This document shows positions 56,119 to 64,000 of a stretch of 64,000 nucleotides of DNA, piece after piece. Source of the DNA: Geobacter sp. (GTDB lineage: Bacteria; Desulfobacterota; Desulfuromonadia; Geobacterales; Geobacteraceae); assembly GCA_003574885.1 (NCBI GenBank), contig PJFC01000005.1:62001-126000 (forward strand), given 5' to 3'. The translations under genes were made by a program, and so were the position numbers. Below the pieces are notes generated by a model, which saw nothing but the letters and a program-made list of their open reading frames with translations, was not told where the DNA came from and did not search any database. Position 1 is the first letter of the stretch, and each line of letters opens with the position of its first letter.

Positions 56119-57012
56119 TCAGTCCATACACGCGGGCTGGATGATCTTTGAGAGGGGGTACTCCACGATTCCCTCGGCACCGAGCTTGATCAGTTCCGGC
56201 ACGATGCGGCGCACCTCTTTTTCGGGGAGGATGCTCTCGATGGAGACCCAGTCGGAGTTGTAGAGATGTGATACGGTGGGGTTGTTGAGGCTCGGAAGCA
56301 TCCTGGTTATCGCCTCCACCCGGTTGTTCGGTGCATTCATCTTGATACCCACCATCCCCTCGGCCGCCAGGGCCGATTTGAGCAGGGTGGCGATCTGCTG
56401 GATCTTGGCCCGCTTCCAGGGGTCGGCCCAGGCCGCCTTGTTGACGATCAGCACCGGCACCGACTCCATCAGGTCGCAGACGATGCGCAGGTTGTTAGCC
56501 CGGATGGTGGAGCCTGTTTCCGTTACCTCGACGATGGCATCGCAGAGGCCGTCCACAACCTTGGCCTCCGTTGCACCCCAGGAGAACTCCACCGTCACCG
56601 GTATGTCCCGCTCGGCGAAGTAACGTTTGGTAAAGCCGACCAGTTCGGTGGATATGGTTGCGCCGTGGAGGTCTTCCGGCTTCTGCACCTTCGAGTCCTG
56701 GCCAACCACCAGCACCCAGCGGACCGGTCGGCGGGATACCTTGGAATAGACCATCTCGCAGACTTCCATCACGTCCGAGTCGTTCTCCCGGACCCAGTCC
56801 CGGCCTGCTATTCCTACGTCGATGGTACCCCGCTCCACGTACTTCCCCATCTCCTGGGGACGGATCAGCTTGCAGTTCATATCAGGGTCGTCGATGGTGG
56901 GGAAGTAGCTGCGGGATGAAATTCCCACCTGCCACCCCGCCTGCTTGAACAGGTCGACAGTGGCGTCTTCCAGGCTCCCCTTGGGGATGCCGAACTTCAG
57001 TATGTTGGACAT
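56119..57012 (-). CDS. hisG: ATP phosphoribosyltransferase, long form
   Basis: A 297-aa HisG with its own C-terminal ACT-like regulatory domain, so no HisZ is needed. [16 protein letters not shown], the GIAGRDWV loop, [17 protein letters not shown] (PRPP-binding) and the C-terminal [11 protein letters not shown] segment (histidine feedback) are present. First step of histidine synthesis. Separated from hisI upstream by a repeat element. Confidence 0.96.
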   Translation of the reverse strand: MSNILKFGIPKGSLEDATVDLFKQAGWQVGISSRSYFPTIDDPDMNCKLIRPQEMGKYVERGTIDVGIAGRDWVRENDSDVMEVCEMVYSKVSRRPVRWVLVVGQDSKVQKPEDLHGATISTELVGFTKRYFAERDIPVTVEFSWGATEAKVVDGLCDAIVEVTETGSTIRANNLRIVCDLMESVPVLIVNKAAWADPWKRAKIQQIATLLKSALAAEGMVGIKMNAPNNRVEAITRMLPSLNNPTVSHLYNSDWVSIESILPEKEVRRIVPELIKLGAEGIVEYPLSKIIQPACMD

Positions 57013-57041
57013 GGAAAACCTCTCAATTTATTGGTTCTGGA

Positions 57042-57115
57042 AATTGACGCGAAGACGCCAGGGCGCAAAGAAATACTTAAAGGTTCTCTTTGCGTCTCTG
57101 CGCCTTTGCGTCAAA
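57042..57115. repeat. Palindromic GACGCAAAG-type repeat, copy 1
   Basis: Imperfect inverted repeat with arms 57042-57074 and 57083-57115 in the hisI-hisG gap. The 3' arm CTTTGCGTCTCTGCGCCTTT is nearly identical to that at 63860-63880. Confidence 0.75.
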
Positions 57116-57120
57116 AGAGC

Positions 57121-57498
57121 TTATTTTTTGTATACTTCGTTCGGGTCGAACAACGGGTTGGAATGCTCCACCCACTGGCCGTTTTCCCACTTCACGTAGA
57201 AACAGCTCCGGTTCCCCGTGTGGCAGGCGGCGGGGCCGTTCTGTTTCACCTTGATCACCACGGTGTCGGCGTCGCAGTCGGTGAGGACTTCCATCACCTC
57301 CTGGGTGTTCCCCGATTCCTCCCCCTTCATCCAGTACTTGTTCCTGGTCCGGCTGAAGAACCAGGTCTTGCCGTCCTTCAGGGTCAGGTTCAGGGTCTTT
57401 TCGTCCATGAAGGCAACCATCAGCACTTCGCCGTTCTCGTAATCCTGGATGACGGCGGGGATGAGCCCCCCCATCTTGTCGAAATCGATCTTGATCAT
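57121..57498 (-). CDS. hisI: Phosphoribosyl-AMP cyclohydrolase
   Basis: A 125-aa single-domain HisI. Zinc and catalytic residues occur in [16 protein letters not shown] and [14 protein letters not shown]. Start at 57498 is chosen from the GGAG site; an upstream ATG at 57531 adds 11 residues. Third step of histidine synthesis; HisE is not fused here. Confidence 0.95.
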   Translation of the reverse strand: MIKIDFDKMGGLIPAVIQDYENGEVLMVAFMDEKTLNLTLKDGKTWFFSRTRNKYWMKGEESGNTQEVMEVLTDCDADTVVIKVKQNGPAACHTGNRSCFYVKWENGQWVEHSNPLFDPNEVYKK

Positions 57499-57631
57499 TG
57501 TCTCCGTTTCTCCTCGTTTACTGGTTAACAACCCTCATTTAATACAACGCCGTCCGGCGGGGTGTCAACAGTTCTATTCGCACACTCATGAATTAAGTGT
57601 CGTCTTCCCGGGAAAAGACCCGATAACGATA

Positions 57632-57662
57632 AAAGGCCGCTTCCTTCCGGACAGCGGCCTTT
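57632..57662 (-). terminator. Terminator after the arn locus
   Basis: Stem AAAGGCCGCT/AGCGGCCTTT (57632-57641 with 57653-57662) followed on the minus strand by TTTATCG. Confidence 0.82.
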
Positions 57663-57695
57663 GTCGTGTCAGTGTAGCGGCAGCGACGGAAAGTT

Positions 57696-58736
57696 CTACA
57701 GCAGGTGCTCGATCTTCTCCCGCTCTTCGATGAGATAAAAATCCAGGGTCTTGCGGAGCGCGTCGTCGATGCCGGTGGTCGGTTCCCAGTCGAGGCATTT
57801 TTTTGCATTCTTCACGGAAGGAACGCGGGTCAGCATATCCTGATATCCCTTGCCGTAGAAGGTTCCGGACGAAACCTCCACGAGTTTGCACTTTTCGGCC
57901 CGTTCCCGGTAAGCGGGGTACTCCTTTACCAGGGCAATCAACTTCTCGGCCAGTTCCCTGACGGAGAGGTCGTTCCCCGGGTTGCCGATGTTGAAGATGC
58001 CGCCATCGGCGCAGCCGTTCTCGTTGGCGATGATTTTCATCAGGGCGCCGATGCCGTCCTCCACGAAGGTAAAGGAGCGGCGCTGGTTGCCGCCGTCCAC
58101 CAGCTGGATCGGTTCCTCCGCCAGGATGTTATAGAGGAACTGGGTGAGCACCCGGGAGCTCCCTTCCTTGGCGGTGCTGATGGAGTCGAGCTTGGGACCG
58201 ATCCAGTTGAAGGGACGGAACAGGGTGTAGCGAAGCCCTTCGTGTGCGCCGTAGGCGTAGATGACCCGGTCGAGCATCTGCTTGGCGCAGGAGTAGATCC
58301 ACCGCTCCTTGTTGATGGGACCGAGCATGAGGGGTGAGCTCTCTTCGTCGAACTCGCGGTCCGGGCTCATGCCGTAGACCTCGGAGGTTGAGGGGAATAT
58401 GACCCGCTTCTTGTGCTTCGCGCACTGGCGGATGATCTTCAGGTTTTCCTCGAAATCGAGCTCGAAGACCCGGAGCGGGTCCTTCACGTAGGTGACCGGG
58501 GTGGCGATGGCCACCAGCGGCAGTACCACGTCGCACTTCTTGATGTGGTACTCGATCCACTCTTTGTTGATGGTGATGTCCCCTTCCAGAAAATGGAAGC
58601 GGGGATCGCCAAGAGAGCGCTCCAGCTTGTCGCAGGCCATGTCCAGACCGTAGACTTCCCAGTCGGTGGTGGTGAGGATGCGGTGGGTGAGGGCGTTGCC
58701 GATGAAGCCGTTGACGCCGAGAATGAGTACTTTCAT
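57696..58736 (-). CDS. arnA: UDP-glucuronate decarboxylase (ArnA C-terminal-domain type)
   Basis: A 346-aa SDR equal to the C-terminal half of E. coli ArnA: GVNGFIGNALTH NAD-binding, PSTSEVYGM, YSCAKQMLD and RPFNWIGP, with the decarboxylase Glu in FDEESSP. Makes UDP-Ara4O from UDP-GlcA. Separate gene from the formyltransferase. Start at 58736. Confidence 0.92.
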   Translation of the reverse strand: MKVLILGVNGFIGNALTHRILTTTDWEVYGLDMACDKLERSLGDPRFHFLEGDITINKEWIEYHIKKCDVVLPLVAIATPVTYVKDPLRVFELDFEENLKIIRQCAKHKKRVIFPSTSEVYGMSPDREFDEESSPLMLGPINKERWIYSCAKQMLDRVIYAYGAHEGLRYTLFRPFNWIGPKLDSISTAKEGSSRVLTQFLYNILAEEPIQLVDGGNQRRSFTFVEDGIGALMKIIANENGCADGGIFNIGNPGNDLSVRELAEKLIALVKEYPAYRERAEKCKLVEVSSGTFYGKGYQDMLTRVPSVKNAKKCLDWEPTTGIDDALRKTLDFYLIEEREKIEHLL

Positions 58737-58767
58737 GTGTGACTCCGTTCGTAAGAATGCAGGTATT

Positions 58768-58830
58768 GCCACGAATACACACGAATCAAATCAAAATAAC
58801 CATTCGAGAAGATTTGTGTTAATTCGTGGC
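58768..58830. repeat. Palindromic GCCACGAAT repeat
   Basis: Twenty-nt arms, 58768-58787 and 58811-58830, both GCCACGAATNNACACNAATC in opposite orientation. Lies between the two arnA-half genes. Confidence 0.8.
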
Positions 58831-59736
58831 TGAAAAGCTTTCGCCTTTCAGAATATGATTACCGTTAAATTGAGGTGCGGCTAGTTCCTCTCCTCCTTCA
58901 ATCTGCAGGGTCCTGATTTCCAGCAGTCCGGCACCAGTTCCCACCAACAGCGGATTGGTGGAGACGATCACGCCCGGTTCGCCACTACCCTCTACCGGAC
59001 AGGCGCTCCAGACGATTACCTTCTTCCCACCCAGGAAAGAGAAAGCGCCAGGGTAAGGGTGGGTGACGCCGCGGATGAGGTTGTAGATCTGCACGGCGCT
59101 CTTCGTCCAGTCGATAATGCCATCGGCCGGTTTCCGCCCGCCGCAGTAGTTCCCCGCCTTAAGGTCCATGGGGATGCGGGAGGCCGTGCCGTCCAGGAGC
59201 TTCGGCCATGCACGGGCTATAACAGTCACCGCCGCGTCAGTCACTTTGTTGAAGACGTCCAGAGCGGTGTCGGTGAATTCAATCGTCACTTTTTCCCGAT
59301 CTACAATGTCGCCGGCGTCGGGTTTTTCCACCATGTAGTGAAGAGTGGCACCGGTTTCCGTCTCGCCGTTGATGACGGCCCAGTTCACCGGTACCCGCCC
59401 CCGATATCTGGGCAGGTACGAACCGTGGAGGTTGAGGGAACCCCGGTGTGCCAGTTCCAGGACCTGTGGCTTGATCATGTTCCGGTAGTAGAAAGAGAGG
59501 AGGAAGTCGGGGGCAATCTCCTTGAGCCGTTCAATGTTTTCCGGCAGGTTAATGTCGGTGGTGAGGTAGGGGATGCCGTGGCGATCCGCCAGCTCCCGCA
59601 CCGACTTGAACCAGATCTCCTCGGTGGGAGAGTCCTCGTGGGTGAAGATGAGCCGGACATCGGCCCCTTGCCGGAGGAGCTCCTCCAGGCAGCGGTAGCC
59701 GACGTTATGATAGGCGCAGACGACGATAGAAGACAT
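58819..59736 (-). CDS. arnA: UDP-Ara4N formyltransferase (ArnA N-terminal-domain type)
   Basis: A 305-aa Met-tRNA-formyltransferase-fold enzyme equal to the N-terminal half of E. coli ArnA. The Asn-His-Asp catalytic set is in LNLHGSYLPRYRG and KPDAGDIVD. Formylates UDP-Ara4N with 10-formyl-THF. Independent gene upstream of the decarboxylase; the split is discussed in findings. Confidence 0.9.
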   Translation of the reverse strand: MSSIVVCAYHNVGYRCLEELLRQGADVRLIFTHEDSPTEEIWFKSVRELADRHGIPYLTTDINLPENIERLKEIAPDFLLSFYYRNMIKPQVLELAHRGSLNLHGSYLPRYRGRVPVNWAVINGETETGATLHYMVEKPDAGDIVDREKVTIEFTDTALDVFNKVTDAAVTVIARAWPKLLDGTASRIPMDLKAGNYCGGRKPADGIIDWTKSAVQIYNLIRGVTHPYPGAFSFLGGKKVIVWSACPVEGSGEPGVIVSTNPLLVGTGAGLLEIRTLQIEGGEELAAPQFNGNHILKGESFSATN

Positions 59737-59748
59737 GGAAACCTTTTC

Positions 59749-59849
59749 TAACAGGGATATTCAGGATAATCAGGATGAAAGAAATTTGTCGGATTGCCTT
59801 CTAAAGGATTTTGACTTTATCCTGTCTATCCTGTTTATCCCTGTTAATT
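59749..59849. repeat. Palindromic ACAGGAT repeat element, copy 2
   Basis: Arms 59749-59781 and 59817-59849 are near-perfect reverse complements built on ACAGGGATAAACAGGAT. Same consensus as 42003-42082. Lies between arnC and the formyltransferase gene. Confidence 0.8.
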
Positions 59850-60794
59850 ATGCTTTTTGTTTTCTTGCCCATGCACCCGCCGCACCACGTAGCGCGGGCG
59901 CTTCCGTACTTCCTGGTAGATCCTCCCCACGTACTCACCCACCAGGCCGATGCCGAAGATGACGATACCGATGAAGAAGAAGAGGATGGCGAAGAGAGTG
60001 AATACTCCCTCCACTTCGGCTCCCACGATGAAGCGGCGTACCAGGAGGAAGAGGGCGAAGAGGACCGAGGAGACGGAGGTGAAGATGCCGAGCAGGGCGA
60101 ACAGTTGGAGCGGTACCACGGAAAAGCCGGTCATGAGGTCGAAGTTGAGCCGGACCAGCTTGTAGAGAGAGTACTTGCTCTCTCCTTCAGCCCGTTCGGC
60201 GTGGGCGACCGGCACTTCTCCCGGGTTGGAGGCGAAGGTCTGGGCCAGGGCGGGGATGAAGGTGGTGGTCTCCTGGCAGTGGTTGATGTTGTTGATGATG
60301 TCCCGATGGTAGGCGCGGAGCATGCATCCGTAGTCGCTCATGCGCATGCCGGTCATCTTGTTGGTGGTGATATTGACGATGCGGGAGGCGAATTTGCGGA
60401 AGAAGGTGTCCTGCCGCTTCTGCCGTACGCTCCCGACCACGTCATGCCCCTTCTCGATCTCTGCCACCAGCTTGGGGATCTCTTCCGGCGGGTTCTGGAG
60501 GTCGGCGTCGAGGGTGATGACGATGTCACCGGTGCTGATTTCGAAGGCGGCGAGGATCGCCATGTGCTGGCCGAAGTTGCCGTTGAACTCGATGACCTTC
60601 ACTTCCGGGTGGGTGGCGGCCAGCTCCTTGAGGATCTCGATGGAGCGGTCGCGGCTGCCATCGTCGGTGAAGATGATCTCGAACGGTTTCCCCATCTTCT
60701 TCATGACCGGGTATATCCGCTCGAAGAGGGGGTGGAGGTTCGGTTCCTCGTTGTAGACCGGGACGACGATGGAGATGTATGGTTTGTCGGGCAT
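59844..60794 (-). CDS. arnC: Undecaprenyl-phosphate Ara4FN transferase (ArnC-type)
   Basis: A 316-aa GT2 with two C-terminal TM spans (about 230-290). IVVPVYNEEPN, FTDDGSRD and the DXD in LDADLQNPPEE are conserved. Transfers Ara4FN to undecaprenyl phosphate. Part of the arn locus. Confidence 0.9.
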   Translation of the reverse strand: MPDKPYISIVVPVYNEEPNLHPLFERIYPVMKKMGKPFEIIFTDDGSRDRSIEILKELAATHPEVKVIEFNGNFGQHMAILAAFEISTGDIVITLDADLQNPPEEIPKLVAEIEKGHDVVGSVRQKRQDTFFRKFASRIVNITTNKMTGMRMSDYGCMLRAYHRDIINNINHCQETTTFIPALAQTFASNPGEVPVAHAERAEGESKYSLYKLVRLNFDLMTGFSVVPLQLFALLGIFTSVSSVLFALFLLVRRFIVGAEVEGVFTLFAILFFFIGIVIFGIGLVGEYVGRIYQEVRKRPRYVVRRVHGQENKKHN

Positions 60795-60832
60795 GGGGTG
60801 TCCTGTTGGGATGCGGTTTCTGCGTCCCTACG

Positions 60833-61996
60833 TTATTTCCTTGTTCTCGCAATCACATTTTTCACCCCTTCCACCACGTCCCGGGCATCGTCGAGGGACA
60901 TGAGCGGGAAGAGGGGGAGGGAGAGTATCCGATCCGAGGCGTAATCCGCGTTGGGAAGCTCACCAGCGGCTATGTTCAACGTATTCCGGTAGTACTCGTG
61001 GTGGTGGATCGCCTTGTAGTGGAGACCGGTGCCGATGTTTTCCTTCTTCAACTCCGCCATGAAGGTGTCCCGGTCGATGGCGAGCTTTTCGATCCGGACC
61101 AGAGGTGTATAGAGGTGCCACGCGTGGCGCTGCTGATAGGGAGCATAGATGGGAAGCGCCAGTTCGGCCACGTCGGCGAATTCGCGGTTGTAATATTCGG
61201 CGATATCCCGGCGCTTGTCGATGAAGCCGTCCAGCCGGGGGAGCTGGTGAATGCCGATGGCAGCCTGGATGTCCATCATGTTGTATTTGAAGCCGGGGAG
61301 GACGATGTCGTAGTTGGGGGTGCCGCTGGCGGCGAACCGCTTCCACGCCTCCCGGCTCATTCCGTGGAACTTGAGGAGGGAGACTTCCTCGGCCAGCGCC
61401 TCGTCCGGCGTGCAGACCATTCCCCCCTCGCCGGTGGTGATGTTCTTGTTGGGATGGAAGGAGAATATGGAGACGGAATCGAAGGAGCCGATCCGTTTCC
61501 CCTTGTATTCAGTGCCGGCAGCATGGGCTGCATCTTCGATGACGGTGATGCCGAACTCTTTTGCCAGGGCGAAGATGGGGTCCATATCGCAGGACTGGCC
61601 GGCGAAGTGGACCGGGATGATGGCCCGGGTCCGTTCCGAAATTTTTGCGCGGATTTTTGCGGCGTCGATGTTGAGGGTACCCGGCTCGATATCGACCAGC
61701 ACGGGTTTCGCACCACAGAGGACGCAGATGCTGACCGTGGATGCGAAGGTCATGGGGGTGGTGATGATCTCATCCCCCTCCTTGATCTTCAGCGCCAGGA
61801 GGGTCAGGTGGAGTCCGGCGGTGGCTGAGCTGAGGGGAACGGCGTAGGGCGCCCCAACGTAGGCCTTGAACTCCTCCTCGAAACGTTTCACTTTGGGGCC
61901 GGTGGTGATCCAGCCGGAGCGGAGGGAATCGACAACCTCGTTGATCTCGGCGTCATCTATGGTAGGGCGGGAAAAGGGAAGAAAATCCGTGCGCAC
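60833..61996 (-). CDS. arnB: UDP-4-keto-arabinose aminotransferase (ArnB)
   Basis: A 387-aa DegT/DnrJ/EryC1 PLP enzyme. The PLP lysine is in SFHPNKNITTGEGG, and the cofactor Asp/Asn pocket includes VIEDAAHA. GTG start at 61996 with GGAGG 7 nt upstream. Adds the 4-amino group to give UDP-Ara4N. Confidence 0.92.
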   Translation of the reverse strand: MRTDFLPFSRPTIDDAEINEVVDSLRSGWITTGPKVKRFEEEFKAYVGAPYAVPLSSATAGLHLTLLALKIKEGDEIITTPMTFASTVSICVLCGAKPVLVDIEPGTLNIDAAKIRAKISERTRAIIPVHFAGQSCDMDPIFALAKEFGITVIEDAAHAAGTEYKGKRIGSFDSVSIFSFHPNKNITTGEGGMVCTPDEALAEEVSLLKFHGMSREAWKRFAASGTPNYDIVLPGFKYNMMDIQAAIGIHQLPRLDGFIDKRRDIAEYYNREFADVAELALPIYAPYQQRHAWHLYTPLVRIEKLAIDRDTFMAELKKENIGTGLHYKAIHHHEYYRNTLNIAAGELPNADYASDRILSLPLFPLMSLDDARDVVEGVKNVIARTRK

Positions 61997-62081
61997 GAAG
62001 GGCCTCCGGCAGGTAAAATAACCTGCTACTTATGGCACAAAACAGCCGTTGGTGCAAACAATTTCCCCTGCTGGCAGACCA

Positions 62082-63743
62082 TTACCGGTTGGTAATGAGT
62101 GTCTTCTTGGGAGTAAAGCCCAGTTCCCGGATGGGGGTTTTGACTAGCTGGCGGAATCCATCCACGTCGTTGCGCCGGAGGAGGAGAAATACAGGTTTCG
62201 GGCCGTCCCAGATCCGGCTGAACTGCTGCGCGTCCATGAACCAGGCGGACTGGTCTCCTTGCTTGCTGCCGAATTCCAGCTCTCCCATGCCGCCGACGGT
62301 GATGACCCGCCGCTGCGTGTAGAACGGTAGCCCCTGTTCGTGGCCGAAAGAGGCGATCACCGCGTCCGGTGCGGCTTTTTCTTTCACGATCAAACAGAGA
62401 TCCTTGCTTGATCTTCTCGTCGCCACATTGTCCATGAGGGAAATCGGGCCGACAATCCCCAGCAGGTAAGAACAGAGACAGAGGGAGACGAAGAGAGGGA
62501 CAGTGGCGCCACGACGAGTCATGGCAAGAGCGGCCGCCCCTTCGATGAGGAAAATGGAGCCGGTGCCGAGGCCCTCAAGGGGGGAAAAATCCTTTGCCTG
62601 GGGAATATGGGGATAGATGCAAACGCCAATGCCGAGAATAATGAGGATGGCGGCCAGCACGTACCCCTCGATGCGCATGAGCCGGTCAGGCCCGTCGAGC
62701 TGCCGGACGAAGGCCTTCCCGATCAGGAGGGCAAGGGGGGGGAAGACCGGGAGGATATAGGGGACCAGCTTGGAATCGGACTTGGAAAAGAAGACGAAGA
62801 TGAAGATGGCCCAGATGGCCAGATAGAGGGCCTGGCGCCCCGTTTCGCTGAGCCGTTCCCGCCACACACCCTTGAGACCGGTCGGAATGAAAAACGACCA
62901 GGGGATCATGGTGCCGAGGAGGACCGGGATAAAGAACCAGACCGGCTGGTAGCGGCCGTGCACTTTGGTGAGAAAGCGCTCGAAGTGCTCGTGGATGAAA
63001 AAGAACTGGGCGAACTCCGGATTGCGCTGGGAGACGAGGATGAACCAGGGAGCGCTGACCAGGAGAAAGAGGAGGGTGCCGGTTACAAGCCGCATCTCCT
63101 TAAGGAGCCGCCAGCGTTTGCCAAGGAGGAGATAGAGGAAGATGATCGCGCCGGGGAAGACGATGCCGATGAGCCCCTTGGCCAGGACCGCCAGGGCAGC
63201 GGAAATATAACCGAGGTAGCAGTAACGCCCCCGGCGCGGCTCGCTGTCGCGGACAGCAATGGCGAAGCAGCCGAGGCAGGCGGTCAGGCAGAAGGTGACG
63301 AGCATGTCGGTCAGGTTGATCCGCGCCTGGATGAGGAAGCCGGTGGTTGTTCCCAGGATCAGGGCGGCGAAGAGACCCTCCCGTCGGCCAAACAGGGTGC
63401 GTCCCACGTGGTAGGTTATGAGGACCGTGAGCAGCCCCGCCAGGGCACAGGCAAAACGGGCGGCGAACTCGTTCTCGCCAAAAAGGGAGAAGGAGATGGC
63501 ATTCAGCCAGTAGAGGAGAGGGGGCTTTTCAAAATATTTCACATGGTTGAGCAACGGGGTGATGAAATCCCCCCGCTCCAGCATCTCCCGAGGTATCTCC
63601 GCGTAGCGGGCCTCGTCCGGTTCGAACAGGGGGAGGTGTCCCAGGAACTGGAAGAACGCCACGCCGAAGATGACGAGAAGTGCCCCCAGGTCCTTTCTGG
63701 CAGGGCTTTCTTTGGCGGTGAGGAAGTCAACGATATATTTCAT
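62082..63743 (-). CDS. arnT: ArnT-like lipid A aminoarabinose transferase (GT83)
   Basis: A 553-aa membrane GT with about 12 spans. The GT83 signature EPDEARYAEIPREM with catalytic Asp-Glu lies in the first periplasmic loop, and KFEKPPLLYWLN-type sequence (KYFEKPPLLYW) follows. It moves Ara4N from the polyprenyl carrier to lipid A. Start at 63743, after AAAGG; a further ATG at 63761 is less likely. Confidence 0.9.
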   Translation of the reverse strand: MKYIVDFLTAKESPARKDLGALLVIFGVAFFQFLGHLPLFEPDEARYAEIPREMLERGDFITPLLNHVKYFEKPPLLYWLNAISFSLFGENEFAARFACALAGLLTVLITYHVGRTLFGRREGLFAALILGTTTGFLIQARINLTDMLVTFCLTACLGCFAIAVRDSEPRRGRYCYLGYISAALAVLAKGLIGIVFPGAIIFLYLLLGKRWRLLKEMRLVTGTLLFLLVSAPWFILVSQRNPEFAQFFFIHEHFERFLTKVHGRYQPVWFFIPVLLGTMIPWSFFIPTGLKGVWRERLSETGRQALYLAIWAIFIFVFFSKSDSKLVPYILPVFPPLALLIGKAFVRQLDGPDRLMRIEGYVLAAILIILGIGVCIYPHIPQAKDFSPLEGLGTGSIFLIEGAAALAMTRRGATVPLFVSLCLCSYLLGIVGPISLMDNVATRRSSKDLCLIVKEKAAPDAVIASFGHEQGLPFYTQRRVITVGGMGELEFGSKQGDQSAWFMDAQQFSRIWDGPKPVFLLLRRNDVDGFRQLVKTPIRELGFTPKKTLITNR

Positions 63744-63780
63744 CGGAAGGTACCTTTGCATGAATTGATTTGGTCATAAA

Positions 63781-63890
63781 GCGCCTCACCGCAGAGGACG
63801 CGGAGTAACATCAGGGGAAAATCGAAAGGCCATAAAACCATGACAGTCTATGTGAGTTTCTTTGCGCCCCTGCGTCTTTGCGTCAAGCCG
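63781..63890. repeat. GACGCAAAG-type repeat, copy 2
   Basis: The 3' arm (63860-63889) matches the hisI-hisG copy in about 24 of 26 positions; the 5' arm (63781-63810) is more diverged. Confidence 0.6.
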
Positions 63891-63911
63891 TTGTTCGGTG
63901 TGTCTTTCTGT

Positions 63912-64000
63912 TCAACAGGCTGAGCTACCGGATTTTTCCCGCCGGATGAGGTCGTGTTTTTCGGCGGGGAACGGTACCCGGAGTGTGATGCGCTGGTTGG
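63912..64000 (-). CDS. Partial ORF, possible 3' end of the upstream gene
   Basis: The minus strand is open from the window edge for 28 codons ending TGA at 63914-63912; translation starts NQRITLRVPFPAEKHDLIRR. The amphipathic, charged composition resembles the tail of a real protein. Too short to identify. Confidence 0.35.
   Translation of the reverse strand, partial: NQRITLRVPFPAEKHDLIRREKSGSSAC

Overview
The window looks like chromosome from a Geobacter-type bacterium (Desulfuromonadales). This rests on high GC, a CbcBA-like cytochrome bc module with a sigma-54 response regulator, a dodecahaem nanowire-type cytochrome, periplasmic c-haem sensor domains, and a housekeeping order (rpoH, ilvE, clpB, ispE, tRNA-Gln, prs, rplY, pth, ychF, rpsF-rpsR-rplI) familiar from that group. 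The species cannot be fixed from the sequence alone.

Region 1 (1-20.2 kb) is housekeeping: rpoH behind a perfect CIRCE operator, ilvE, a Cys-rich mini-gene with a ferredoxin, clpB, ispE, tRNA-Gln, prs-rplY-pth, ychF, the rpsF-rpsR-DUF2232-rplI operon, mutM, glyQ-glyS and ppdK. Region 2 (20.2-24.1 kb, minus strand) is a thiSGE operon under a TPP riboswitch with a visible terminator/antiterminator switch, followed by a YhcC-type radical SAM protein, a fumarylacetoacetate-hydrolase-family protein and a tiny zinc-ribbon gene interrupted by an in-frame TGA. Region 3 (24.2-33.7 kb) is respiratory: two paralogous haem-sensor proteins (one with a histidine kinase, one without), an OmcQ-like 12-haem cytochrome, cbcB and cbcA, three related single-span mini-proteins, a receiver-like protein lacking its phospho-acceptor Asp, and a BccR-like sigma-54 activator. 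A sigma-54-type promoter faces the cytochrome genes.

Region 4 (33.9-54.5 kb, plus strand) is the most unusual part: about 18 tightly packed genes joining FAS-II/polyketide chemistry (ACP, malonyltransferase-like protein, FabG, ketosynthase, chain-length-factor-like ketosynthase, FabZ-like dehydratase, hot-dog thioesterase) to four radical SAM enzymes (three with cobalamin-type N-terminal domains), an HtrB-like acyltransferase, a GT2, a polysaccharide deacetylase, a LolA-like carrier, a LolB/DUF3261-like lipoprotein, an MMPL exporter and an 1164-aa GH13-like protein. The logic resembles aryl-polyene clusters, but no aromatic starter enzymes are present. I infer an undescribed envelope lipid.

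Region 5 (54.6-64 kb) is an AT-rich flavoprotein gene, a PagL-like lipid A deacylase, hisG and hisI, then a lipid A aminoarabinose locus (arnT, arnB, arnC and a split arnA). Its intergenic gaps carry several families of short palindromic repeats. Regions 4 and 5 together suggest a chromosomal stretch devoted to outer-membrane lipids.
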